A model generated the notes under the pieces. That model saw only the letters and a program-made list of their open reading frames with translations. It had not been told where the DNA came from and did not search any database. A stretch of DNA of 64,000 bases. Origin: Auanema rhodensis (lineage: Eukaryota > Nematoda > Chromadorea > Rhabditida > Rhabditidae). The translations under genes were made by a program, and so were the position numbers. Location of the stretch: the NCBI GenBank assembly GCA_964057225.1, contig OZ059900.1, forward strand, positions 25,063,638-25,127,637. The letters are read 5' to 3'. Of the stretch, positions 51,642-63,952 are shown in pieces; the first letter of the stretch is position 1; each line of letters starts with the position of its first letter.

Positions 51642-54376
51642 GTGAAAGTGGAACTAGACGTTGTACGAACAATTTTGAGCTAGGTTTCATTGACATTGCA
51701 TGAGTTTGAACACATGCAATCGTATGTCAAAACCTTGTTTACAACGAAATTTCCAAAAACTGGTTTTCCAGCATAATAAATTATTTCTCATGGGAAATAC
51801 TGTGTTTTTGTATTTTTCTAGTGTTCAGCATGTAGAATGCTTCATTTTAGTATGTAACACGCTGAAATTCGTTGCATTTGACGACTCATATGAACAAAAA
51901 TCGATTTAATCAATATTAGCCATAAGGGGCGTGCCCTCAGAATATGCTAATTTCCTTAATTTTCTAACCCCTGTTTTTTTGTCGTGAAAGTGGAACTAGA
52001 CGTTGTACGAACAATTTTGAGCTAGGTTTCATTGACATTGCATGAGTTTGAACACATGAAATCGTAAGTCAAAACCTTGTTTACAGCGAAATTTCCAAAA
52101 ACTGGTTTTCCAGCATAATAAAATATTTCTCATGGGAAATACAGTGTTTTTGTATTTTTTTAGTGTTCAGCATGTAAAATGCGTCATTTTAGTATGTAAA
52201 ACGCTGAAATTCGTTGCATTTGACGACTCATATGAACAAAAATCGATTTTATCAATATTAGCCATAAGGGGCGTGCCCTCAGAATATGCTAATTTCCTTA
52301 ATATTCTAACCCCTGTTTTTTTGTCGTGAAAGTGGAACTAGACGTTGTACGAACAATTTTGAGCTAGGTTTCATTGACATTGCATGAGTTTGAACACATG
52401 AAATCGTAAGTCAAAACCTTGTTTACAGCGAAATTTCCAAAAACTGGTTTTCCAGCATAATAAAATATTTCTCAAGGGAAAAACTGTGTTTTTATATTTT
52501 TCTAGTGTTCAGCATGTAAAATGCTTCATTTTAGTATGTAACACGGTGAAATTCCTTGCATTTGACGACTCATATGAACAAAAATCGATTTAATCAATAT
52601 TAGCCATAAGGGGCGTGCCCTCAGAATATGCTAATTTCCTTAATTTTCTAACCCCTGTTTTTTTGTCGTGAAAGTGGAACTAGACGTTGTACGAACAATT
52701 TTGAGCTAGGTTTCATTGACATTGCATGAGTTTGAACACATGAAATCGTAAGTCAAAACCTTGTTTACAGCGAAATTTCCAAAAACTGGTTTTCCAGCAT
52801 AATACAATATTTCTCATGGGAAATACTGTGTTTTTGTATTTTTCTAGTGTTCAGAATGTAGAATGCTTCATTTTAGTACGTAACACGCTGAAATTCGTTG
52901 CATTTGACGACTCATATGAACAAAAATCGATTTAATCAATATTAGCCATAAGGGGCGTGCCCTCAGAATATGCTAATTTCCTTAATTTTCTAACCCCTGT
53001 TTTTTTGTCGTGAAAGTGGAACTAGACGTTGTACGAACAATTTTGAGCTAGGTTTCATTGACATTGCATGAGTTTGAACACATGAAATCGTAAGTCAAAA
53101 CCTTGTTTACAGCGAAATTTCCAAAAACTGGTTTTCCAGCATAATAAAATATTTCTCATGGGAAATACTGTGTTTTTGTATTTTTCTAGTGTTCAGCATG
53201 TAAAATGCTTCATTTTAGTATGTAACACGCTGAAATTCGTTGCATTTGACGACTCATATGAACAAAAATCGATTTAATCAATATTAGCCATAAGGGGCGT
53301 GCCCTCAGAATATGCTAATTTCCTTAATTTTCTAACCCCTGTTTTTTTGTCGTGAAAGTGGAACTAGACGTTGTACGAACAATTTTGAGCTAGGTTTCAT
53401 TGACATTGCATGAGTTTGAACACATGAAATCGTAAGTCAAAACCTTGTTTACAGCGAAATTTCCAAAAACTGGTTTTCCAGCATAATAAAATATTTCTCA
53501 TGGGAAATACTGTGTTTTTGTATTTTTCTAGTGTTCAGCATGTAAAATGCTTCATTTTAGTATGTAACACGCTGAAATTCGTTGCATTTGACGACTCATA
53601 TGAACAAAAATCGATTTAATCAATATTAGCCATAAGGGGCGTGCCCTCAGAATATGCTAATTTCCTTAATTTTCTAACCCCTGTTTTTTTGTTGTGAAAG
53701 TGGAACTAGACGTTGTACGAACAATTTTGAGCTAGGTTTCATTGACATTGCATGAGTTTGAACAAATGAAATCGTAAGTCAAAACCTTGTTTACATCGAA
53801 ATTTCCAAAAACTGGTTTTCCAGCATAATAAAATATTTCTCATGGGAAATACTGTGTTTTTGTATTTTTTTAGTGTTCAGCATGTAAAATGCGTCATTTT
53901 AGTATGTAAAACGCTGAAATTCGTTGCATTTGACGACTCATATGAACAAAAATCGATTTTATCAATATTAGCCATAAGGGGCGTGCCCTCAGAATATGCT
54001 AATTTCCTTAATTTTCTAACCCCTGTTTTTTTGTCGTGAAAGTGGAACTAGACGTTGTACAAACAATTTTGAGCTAGGTTTCATTGACATCGCATGAGTT
54101 TGAACACATGAAATCGTAAGTCAAAACCTTGTTTACAGCGAAATTTCCAAAAACTGGTTTTCCAGCATAATACAATATTTCTCATGGGAAATACTGTGTT
54201 TTTATATTTTTCTAGTGTTCAGCATGTAAAATGCTTCATTTTAGTATGTAACACGCTGAAATTCGTTGCATTTGACGACTCATATGAACAAAAATCGATT
54301 TAATCAATATTAGCCATAAGGGGCGTGCCCTCAGAATATGCTAATTTCCTTAATTTTCTAACCCCTGTTTTTTGTC
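51642..54376. repeat. Higher-order repeat variant of 8 monomers (152-159)
   Basis: The order is W (CGTATGTC), P, T, U, G, G', X, Y. The inner T, p1, p2, W and QT of the longer versions are missing. Monomer 157 (53352-53693) is generic but ends TTGTTGTG like QT, which suggests that a deletion joined a G-type monomer to the end of QT somewhere in its right third. One T is missing in the last T run (54368-54373), giving 2,735 rather than 2,736 bp. Confidence 0.8.
54368..54373. other. One-base deletion (T6) in monomer 159
   Basis: The terminal T run has six instead of seven Ts. The matching copies 151 and 171 have seven. Confidence 0.85.
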
Positions 54377-57300
54377 GTGAAAGTGGAACTAGACGTTGTA
54401 CGAACAATTTTGAGCTAGGTTTCATTGACATTGCATGAGTTTGAACACATGCAATCGTATGTCAAAACCTTGTTTACAACGAAATTTCCAAAAACTGGTT
54501 TTCCAGCATAATAAATTATTTCTCATGGGAAATACTGTGTTTTTGTATTTTTCTAGTGTTCAGCATGTAGAATGCTTTATTTTAGTATGTAACACGCTGA
54601 AATTCGTTGCATTTGACGACTCATATGAACAAAAATCGATTTAATCAATATTAGCCATAAGGGGCGTGCCCTCAGAATATGCTAATTTCCTTAATTTTCT
54701 AACCCCTGTTTTTTTGTCGTGAAAGTGGAACTAGACGTTGTACGAACAATTTTGAGCTAGGTTTCATTGACATTGCATGAGTTTGAACACATGAAATCGT
54801 AAGTCAAAACCTTGTTTACAGCGAAATTTCCAAAAACTGGTTTTCCAGCATAATAAAATATTTCTCATGGGAAATACAGTGTTTTTGTATTTTTTTAGTG
54901 TTCAGCATGTAAAATGCGTCATTTTAGTATGTAAAACGCTGAAATTCGTTGCATTTGACGACTCATATGAACAAAAATCGATTTTATCAATATTAGCCAT
55001 AAGGGGCGTGCCCTCAGAATATGCTAATTTCCTTAATATTCTAACCCCTGTTTTTTTGTCGTGAAAGTGGAACTAGACGTTGTACGAACAATTTTGAGCT
55101 AGGTTTCATTGACATTGCATGAGTTTGAACACATGAAATCGTAAGTCAAAACCTTGTTTACAGCGAAATTTCCAAAAACTGGTTTTCCAGCATAATAAAA
55201 TATTTCTCAAGGGAAAAACTGTGTTTTTATATTTTTCTAGTGTTCAGCATGTAAAATGCTTCATTTTAGTATGTAACACGGTGAAATTCCTTGCATTTGA
55301 CGACTCATATGAACAAAAATCGATTTAATCAATATTAGCCATAAGGGGCGTGCCCTCAGAATATGCTAATTTCCTTAATTTTCTAACCCCTGTTTTTTTG
55401 TCGTGAAAGTGGAACTAGACGTTGTACGAACAATTTTGAGCTAGGTTTCATTGACATTGCATGAGTTTGAACACATGAAATCGTAAGTCAAAACCTTGTT
55501 TACAGCGAAATTTCCAAAAACTGGTTTTCCAGCATAATACAATATTTCTCATGGGAAATACTGTGTTTTTGTATTTTTCTAGTGTTCAGAATGTAGAATG
55601 CTTCATTTTAGTACGTAACACGCTGAAATTCGTTGCATTTGACGACTCATATGAACAAAAATCGATTTAATCAATATTAGCCATAAGGGGCGTGCCCTCA
55701 GAATATGCTAATTTCCTTAATTTTCTAACCCCTGTTTTTTTGTCGTGAAAGTGGAACTAGACGTTGTACGAACAATTTTGAGCTAGGTTTCATTGACATT
55801 GCATGAGTTTGAACACATGAAATCGTAAGTCAAAACCTTGTTTACAGCGAAATTTCCAAAAACTGGTTTTCCAGCATAATAAAATATTTCTCATGGGAAA
55901 TACTGTGTTTTTGTATTTTTCTAGTGTTCAGCATGTAAAATGCTTCATTTTAGTATGTAACACGCTGAAATTCGTTGCATTTGACGACTCATATGAACAA
56001 AAATCGATTTAATCAATATTAGCCATAAGGGGCGTGCCCTCAGAATATGCTAATTTCCTTAATTTTCTAACCCCTGTTTTTTTGTCGTGAAAGTGGAACT
56101 AGACGTTGTACGAACAATTTTGAGCTAGGTTTCATTGACATTGCATGAGTTTGAACACATGAAATCGTAAGTCAAAACCTTGTTTACAGCGAAATTTCCA
56201 AAAACTGGTTTTCCAGCATAATAAAATATTTCTCAAGGGAAAAACTGTGTTTTTATATTTTTCTAGTGTTCAGCATGTAAAATGCTTCATTTTAGTATGT
56301 AACACGGTGAAATTCCTTGCATTTGACGACTCATATGAACAAAAATCGATTTAATCAATATTAGCCATAAGGGGCGTGCCCTCAGAATATGCTAATTTCC
56401 TTAATTTTCTAACCCCTGTTTTTTTGTCGTGAAAGTGGAACTAGACGTTGTACGAACAATTTTGAGCTAGGTTTCATTGACATTGCATGAGTTTGAACAC
56501 ATGAAATCGTAAGTCAAAACCTTGTTTACAGCGAAATTTCCAAAAACTGGTTTTCCAGCATAATACAATATTTCTCATGGGAAATACTGTGTTTTTGTAT
56601 TTTTTTAGTGTTCAGCATGTAAAATGCGTCATTTTAGTATGTAAAACGCTGAAATTCGTTGCATTTGACGACTCATATGAACAAAAAGCGATTTAATCAA
56701 TATTATCCATAAGGGGCGTGCCCTCAGAATATGCTAATTTCCTTAATTTTCTAACCCCTGTTTTTTTGTCGTGAAAGTGGAACTAGACGTTGTACGAACA
56801 ATTTTGAGCTAGGTTTCATTGACATTGCATGAGTTTGAACACATGAAATCGTAAGTCAAAACCTTGTTTACAGCGAAATTTCCAAAAACTGGTTTTCCAG
56901 CATAATAAAATATTTCTCATGGGAAATACTATGTTTTTGTATTTTTTTAGTGTTCAGCATGTAAAATGCGTCATTTTAGTATGTAAAACGCTGAAATTCG
57001 TTGCATTTGACGACTCATATGAACAAAAAGCGATTTAATCAATATTATCCATAAGGGGCGTGCCCTCAGAATATGCTAATTTCCTTAATTTTCTAACCCC
57101 TGTTTTTTTGTCGTGAAAGTGGAACTAGACGTTGTACGAACAATTTTGAGCTAGGTTTCATTGACATTGCATGAGTTTGAACACATGCAATCGTAAGTCA
57201 AAACCTTGTTTACAACGAAATTTCCAAAAACTGGTTTTCCAGCATAATAAATTATTTCTCATGGGAAATACTGTGTTTTTGTATTTTTCTAGTGTTCAGC

Positions 57301-58480
57301 ATGTAGAATGCTTCATTTTAGTATGTAACACGCTGAAATTCGTTGCATTTGACGACTCATATGAACAAAAATCGATTTAATCAATATTAGCCATAAGGGG
57401 CGTGCCCTCAGAATATGCTAATTTCCTTAATTTTCTAACCCCTGTTTTTTTGTCGTGAAAGTGGAACTAGACGTTGTACGAACAATTTTGAGCTAGGTTT
57501 CGTTGACATTGCATGAGTTTGAACACATGCAATCGTAAGTCAAAACCTTGTTTACAGCGAAATTTCCAAAAACTGGTTTTCCAGCATAATAAAATATTTC
57601 TCAAGGGAAAAACTGTGTTTTTATATTTTTCTAGTGTTCAGCATGTAAAATGCTTTATTTTAATATGTAACACGCTGAAATTCGTTGCATTTGACGACTC
57701 ATATGAACAAAAATCGATTTAATCAATATTAGCCATAAGGGGCGTGCCCTCAGAATATGCTAATTTCCTTAATTTTCTAACCCCTGTTTTTTTGTTGTGA
57801 AAGTGGAACTAGACGTTGTACGAACAATTTTGAGCTAGGTTTCATTGACATTGCATGAGTTTGAACAAATGAAATCGTAAGTCAAAACCTTGTTTACATC
57901 GAAATTTCCAAAATCTGGTTTTCCAGCATAATAAAATATTTCTCATGGGAAATACTGTGTTTTTGTATTTTTTTAGTGTTCAGCATGTAAAATGCGTCAT
58001 TTTAGTATGTAAAACGCTGAAATTCGTTGCATTTGACGACTCATATGAACAAAAATCGATTTTATCAATATTAGCCATAAGGGGCGTGCCCTCAGAATAT
58101 GCTAATTTCCTTAATTTTCTAACCCCTGTTTTTTTGTCGTGAAAGTGGAACTAGACGTTGTACAAACAATTTTGAGCTAGGTTTCATTGACATCGCATGA
58201 GTTTGAACACATGAAATCGTAAGTCAAAACCTTGTTTACAGCGAAATTTCCAAAAACTGGTTTTCCAGCATAATACAATATTTCTCATGGGAAATACTGT
58301 GTTTTTATATTTTTCTAGTGTTCAGCATGTAAAATGCTTCATTTTAGTATGTAACACGCTGAAATTCGTTGCATTTGACGACTCATATGAACAAAAATCG
58401 ATTTAATCAATATTAGCCATAAGGGGCGTGCCCTCAGAATATGCTAATTTCCTTAATTTTCTAACCCCTGTTTTTTTGTC
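54377..58480. repeat. Higher-order repeat variant of 12 monomers (160-171)
   Basis: The order is W (CGTATGTC), P, T, U, G, T, p1, p2, W, QT, X, Y. It reproduces monomers 137-145 and 149-151. Small differences include CTTTATTTTAG in W copy 160 and AAATCTGG in copy 170. This looks like the basic form from which the 15-mer arose by duplication and the 8-mer by deletion, although the reverse order of events is possible. Confidence 0.85.
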
Positions 58481-59848
58481 GTGAAAGTGGAACTAGACGT
58501 TGTACGAACAATTTTGAGCTAGGTTTCATTGACATTGCATGAGTTTGAACACATGAAATCGTAAGTCAAAACCTTGTTTACAGCGAAATTTCCAAAAACT
58601 GGTTTTCCAGCATAATAAAATATTTCTCATGGGAAATACAGTGTTTTTGTATTTTTTTAGTGTTCAGCATGTAAAATGCGTCATTTTAGTATGTAAAACG
58701 CTGAAATTCGTTGCATTTGACGACTCATATGAACAAAAATCGATTTTATCAATATTAGCCATAAGGGGCGTGCCCTCAGAATATGCTAATTTCCTTAATT
58801 TTCTAACCCCTGTTTTTTTGTCGTGAAAGTGGAACCAGACGTTGTACGAACAATTTTGAGCTAGGTTTCATTGACATTGCATGAGTTTGAACACATGCAA
58901 TCGTAAGTCAAAACCTTGTTTACAGCGAAATTTCCAAAAACTGGTTTTCCAGCATAATAAAATATTTCTCATGGGAAAAACTGTGTTTTTGTATTTTTTT
59001 AATGTTCAGCATGTAGAATGCTTCATTTTGATATGTAAAACGCTGAAATTCGTTGCATTTGACGACTCATATGAACAAAAATCGATTTTATCAATATTAG
59101 CCATAAGGGGCGTGCCCTCAGAATATGCTAATTTCCTTAATTTTCTAACCCCTGTTTTTTTGTCGTGAAAGTGGAACTAGACGTTGTACGAACAATTTTG
59201 AGCTAGGTTTCATTGACATTGCATGAGTTTGAACACATGAAATCGTAAGTCAAAACCTTGTTTACAGCGAAATTTCCAAAAACTGGTTTTCCAGCATAAT
59301 AAAATATTTCTCATGGGAAATACAGTGTTTTTGTATTTTTTTAGTGTTCAGCATGTAAAATGCGTCATTTTAGTATGTAAAACGCTGAAATTCGTTGCAT
59401 TTGACGACTCATATGAACAAAAATCGATTTTATCAATATTAGCCATAAGGGGCGTGCCCTCAGAATATGCTAATTTCCTTAATTTTCTAACCCCTGTTTT
59501 TTTGTCGTGAAAGTGGAACTAGACGTTGTACGAACAATTTTGAGCTAGGTTTCATTGACATTGCATGAGTTTGAACACATGCAATCGTAAGTCAAAACCT
59601 TGTTTACAGCGAAATTTCCAAAAACTGGTTTTCCAGCATAATAAAATATTTCTCATGGGAAAAACTGTGTTTTTGTATTTTTTTAATGTTCAGCATGTAG
59701 AATGCTTCATTTTGATATGTAAAACGCTGAAATTCGTTGCATTTGACGACTCATATGAACAAAAATCGATTTTATCAATATTAGCCATAAGGGGCGTGCC
59801 CTCAGAATATGCTAATTTCCTTAATTTTCTAACCCCTGTTTTTTTGTC
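58481..59848. repeat. Tandem dimer (2 x 684 bp, monomers 172-175)
   Basis: A P copy with AATACAG is followed by a copy that combines the C allele, GGGAAAAAC, TTTTAATG, CATGTAGAATG and TCGATTTTATC. Monomers 173 and 175 differ only at GGAACCAG in 173 as far as I can see. The pair returns at 63269-63952 (186-187). These copies lack the stop codons that usually split the monomer, which explains a 95-codon open frame in each. Confidence 0.85.
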
Positions 59849-62800
59849 GTGAAAGTGGAACTAGACGTTGTACGAACAATTTTGAGCTAGGTTTCATTGA
59901 CATTGCATGAGTTTGAACACATGAAATCGTAAGTCAAAACCTTGTTTACAGCGAAATTTCCAAAAACTGGTTTTCCAGCATAATAAAATATTTCTCATGG
60001 GAAATACAGTGTTTTTGTATTTTTTTAGTGTTCAGCATGTAAAATGCGTCATTTTAGTATGTAAAACGCTGAAATTCGTTGCATTTGACGACTCATATGA
60101 ACAAAAATCGATTTAATCAATATTAGCCATAAGGGGCGTGCCCTCAGAATATGCTAATTTCCTTAATTTTCTAACCCCTGTTTTTTTGTCGTGAAAGTGG
60201 AACTAGACGTTGTACGAACAATTTTGAGCTAGGTTTCATTGACATTGCATGAGTTTGAAAAAATGAAATCGTAAGTCAAAACCTTGTTTACAGCGAAATT
60301 TCCAAAAACTGGTTTTCCAGCATAATAAAATATTTCTCAAGGGAAAAACTGTGTTTTTATATTTTTCTAGTGTTCAGCATGTAAAATGCTTCATTTTAGT
60401 ATGTAACACGCTGAAATTCCTTGCATTTGACGACTCATATGAACAAAAATCGATTTAATCAATATTAACCATAAGGGGCGTGCCCTCAGAATATGCTAAT
60501 TTCCTTAATTTTCTAACCCCTGTTTTTTTGTCGTGAAAGTGGAACTAGACGTTGTACGAACAATTTTGAGCTAGGTTTCATTGACATTGCATGAGTTTGA
60601 ACACATGAAATCGTAAGTCAAAACCTTGTTTACAGCGAAATTTCCAAAAACTGGTTTTCCAGCATAATACAATATTTCTCATGGGAAATACTGTGTTTTT
60701 ATATTTTTCTAGTGTTCAGCATGTAAAATGCTTCATTTTAGTATGTAACACGCTGAAATTCGTTGCATTTGACGACTCATATGAACAAAAATCGATTTTA
60801 TCAATATTAGCCATAAGGGGCGTGCCCTCAGAATATGCTAATTTCCTTAATTTTCTAACCCCTGTTTTTTTGTCGTGAAAGTGGAACTAGACGTTGTACA
60901 AACAATTTTGAGCTAGGTTTCATTGACATCGCATGAGTTTGAACACATGAAATCGTAAGTCAAAACCTTGTTTACAGCGAAATTTCCAAAAACTGGTTTT
61001 CCAGCATAATACAATATTTCTCATGGGAAATACTGTGTTTTTATATTTTTCTAGTGTTCAGCATGTAAAATGCTTCATTTTAGTATGTAAAACGCTGAAG
61101 TTCGTTGCATTTGACGACTCATATGAACAAAAATCGATTTTATCAATATTAGCCATAAGGGGCGTGCCCTCAGAATATGCTAATTTCCTTAATTTTCTAA
61201 CCCCTGTTTTTTTGTCGTGAAAGTGGAACTAGACGTTGTACAAACAATTTTGAGCTAGGTTTCATTGACATCGCATGAGTTTGAACACATGAAATCGTAA
61301 GTCAAAACCTTGTTTACAGCGAAATTTCCAAAAACTGGTTTTCCAGCATAATACAATATTTCTCATGGGAAATACTGTGTTTTTATATTTTTCTAGTGTT
61401 CAGCATGTAAAATGCTTCATTTTAGTATGTAACACGCTGAAATTCGTTGCATTTGACGACTCATATGAACAAAAATCGATTTAATCAATATTAGCCATAA
61501 GGGGCGTGCCCTCAGAATATGCTAATTTCCTTAATTTTCTAACCCCTGTTTTTTTGTCGTGAAAGTGGAACTAGACGTTGTACGAACAATTTTGAGCTAG
61601 GTTTCATTGACATTGCATGAGTTTGAACACATGAAATCGTAAGTCAAAACCTTGTTTACAGCGAAATTTCCAAAAACTGGTTTTCCAGCATAATAAAATA
61701 TTTCTCATGGGAAATACAGTGTTTTTGTATTTTTTTAGTGTTCAGCATGTAAAATGCGTCATTTTAGTATGTAAAACGCTGAAATTCGTTGCATTTGACG
61801 ACTCATATGAACAAAAATCGATTTAATCAATATTAGCCATAAGGGGCGTGCCCTCAGAATATGCTAATTTCCTTAATTTTCTAACCCCTGTTTTTTTGTC
61901 GTGAAAGTGGAACTAGACGTTGTACGAACAATTTTGAGCTAGGTTTCATTGACATTGCATGAGTTTGAAAAAATGAAATCGTAAGTCAAAACCTTGTTTA
62001 CAGCGAAATTTCCAAAAACTGGTTTTCCAGCATAATAAAATATTTCTCAAGGGAAAAACTGTGTTTTTATATTTTTCTAGTGTTCAGCATGTAAAATGCT
62101 TCATTTTAGTATGTAACACGCTGAAATTCCTTGCATTTGACGACTCATATGAACAAAAATCGATTTAATCAATATTAACCATAAGGGGCGTGCCCTCAGA
62201 ATATGCTAATTTCCTTAATTTTCTAACCCCTGTTTTTTTGTCGTGAAAGTGGAACTAGACGTTGTACGAACAATTTTGAGCTAGGTTTCATTGACATTGC
62301 ATGAGTTTGAACACATGAAATCGTAAGTCAAAACCTTGTTTACAGCGAAATTTCCAAAAACTGGTTTTCCAGCATAATACAATATTTCTCATGGGAAATA
62401 CTGTGTTTTTATATTTTTCTAGTGTTCAGCATGTAAAATGCTTCATTTTAGTATGTAACACGCTGAAATTCGTTGCATTTGACGACTCATATGAACAAAA
62501 ATCGATTTTATCAATATTAGCCATAAGGGGCGTGCCCTCAGAATATGCTAATTTCCTTAATTTTCTAACCCCTGTTTTTTTGTCGTGAAAGTGGAACTAG
62601 ACGTTGTACAAACAATTTTGAGCTAGGTTTCATTGACATCGCATGAGTTTGAACACATGAAATCGTAAGTCAAAACCTTGTTTACAGCGAAATTTCCAAA
62701 AACTGGTTTTCCAGCATAATACAATATTTCTCATGGGAAATACTGTGTTTTTATATTTTTCTAGTGTTCAGCATGTAAAATGCTTCATTTTAGTATGTAA

Positions 62801-63268
62801 AACGCTGAAGTTCGTTGCATTTGACGACTCATATGAACAAAAATCGATTTAATCAATATTAGCCATAAGGGGCGTGCCCTCAGAATATGCTAATTTCCTT
62901 AATTTTCTAACCCCTGTTTTTTTGTCGTGAAAGTGGAACTAGACGTTGTACAAACAATTTTGAGCTAGGTTTCATTGACATCGCATGAGTTTGAACACAT
63001 GAAATCGTAAGTCAAAACCTTGTTTACAGCGAAATTTCCAAAAACTGGTTTTCCAGCATAATACAATATTTCTCATGGGAAATACTGTGTTTTTATATTT
63101 TTCTAGTGTTCAGCATGTAAAATGCTTCATTTTAGTATGTAACACGCTGAAATTCGTTGCATTTGACGACTCATATGAACAAAAATCGATTTAATCAATA
63201 TTAGCCATAAGGGGCGTGCCCTCAGAATATGCTAATTTCCTTAATTTTCTAACCCCTGTTTTTTTGTC
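59849..63268. repeat. Tandem 5-mer (2 x 1,710 bp, monomers 176-185)
   Basis: Monomers 176-180 and 181-185 share the order P (TCGATTTAATC), T' (GAAAAAATG, ATTAACC), R, CAAAC copy with GAAGTTCG, CAAAC copy with GTAACAC. The fourth members differ: 179 has TCGATTTTATC, 184 has TCGATTTAATC, consistent with a small conversion from the fifth member. The trio P-T'-R also occurs at 129-131 and the R-plus-CAAAC run at 114-117. Confidence 0.85.
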
Positions 63269-63952
63269 GTGAAAGTGGAACTAGACGTTGTACGAACAAT
63301 TTTGAGCTAGGTTTCATTGACATTGCATGAGTTTGAACACATGAAATCGTAAGTCAAAACCTTGTTTACAGCGAAATTTCCAAAAACTGGTTTTCCAGCA
63401 TAATAAAATATTTCTCATGGGAAATACAGTGTTTTTGTATTTTTTTAGTGTTCAGCATGTAAAATGCGTCATTTTAGTATGTAAAACGCTGAAATTCGTT
63501 GCATTTGACGACTCATATGAACAAAAATCGATTTTATCAATATTAGCCATAAGGGGCGTGCCCTCAGAATATGCTAATTTCCTTAATTTTCTAACCCCTG
63601 TTTTTTTGTCGTGAAAGTGGAACTAGACGTTGTACAAACAATTTTGAGCTAGGTTTCATTGACATTGCATGAGTTTGAACACATGCAATCGTAAGTCAAA
63701 ACCTTGTTTACAGCGAAATTTCCAAAAACTGGTTTTCCAGCATAATAAAATATTTCTCATGGGAAAAACTGTGTTTTTGTACTTTTTTAATGTTCAGCAT
63801 GTAGAATGCTTCATTTTGATATGTAAAACGCTGAAATTCGTTGCATTTGACGACTCATATGAACAAAAATCGATTTTATCAATATTAGCCATAAGGGGCG
63901 TGCCCTCAGAATATGCTAATTTCCTTAATTTTCTAACCCCTGTTTTTTTGTC
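63269..63952. repeat. Final dimer (monomers 186-187)
   Basis: Monomer 186 is P with AATACAG. Monomer 187 matches 173/175 but starts with GTACAAAC (without CATCGC) and has GTACTTTTTTAATG, a T-to-C change in the T tract. It therefore looks like a join between the CAAAC lineage and the 173 type within its first 55 bases. Confidence 0.8.
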
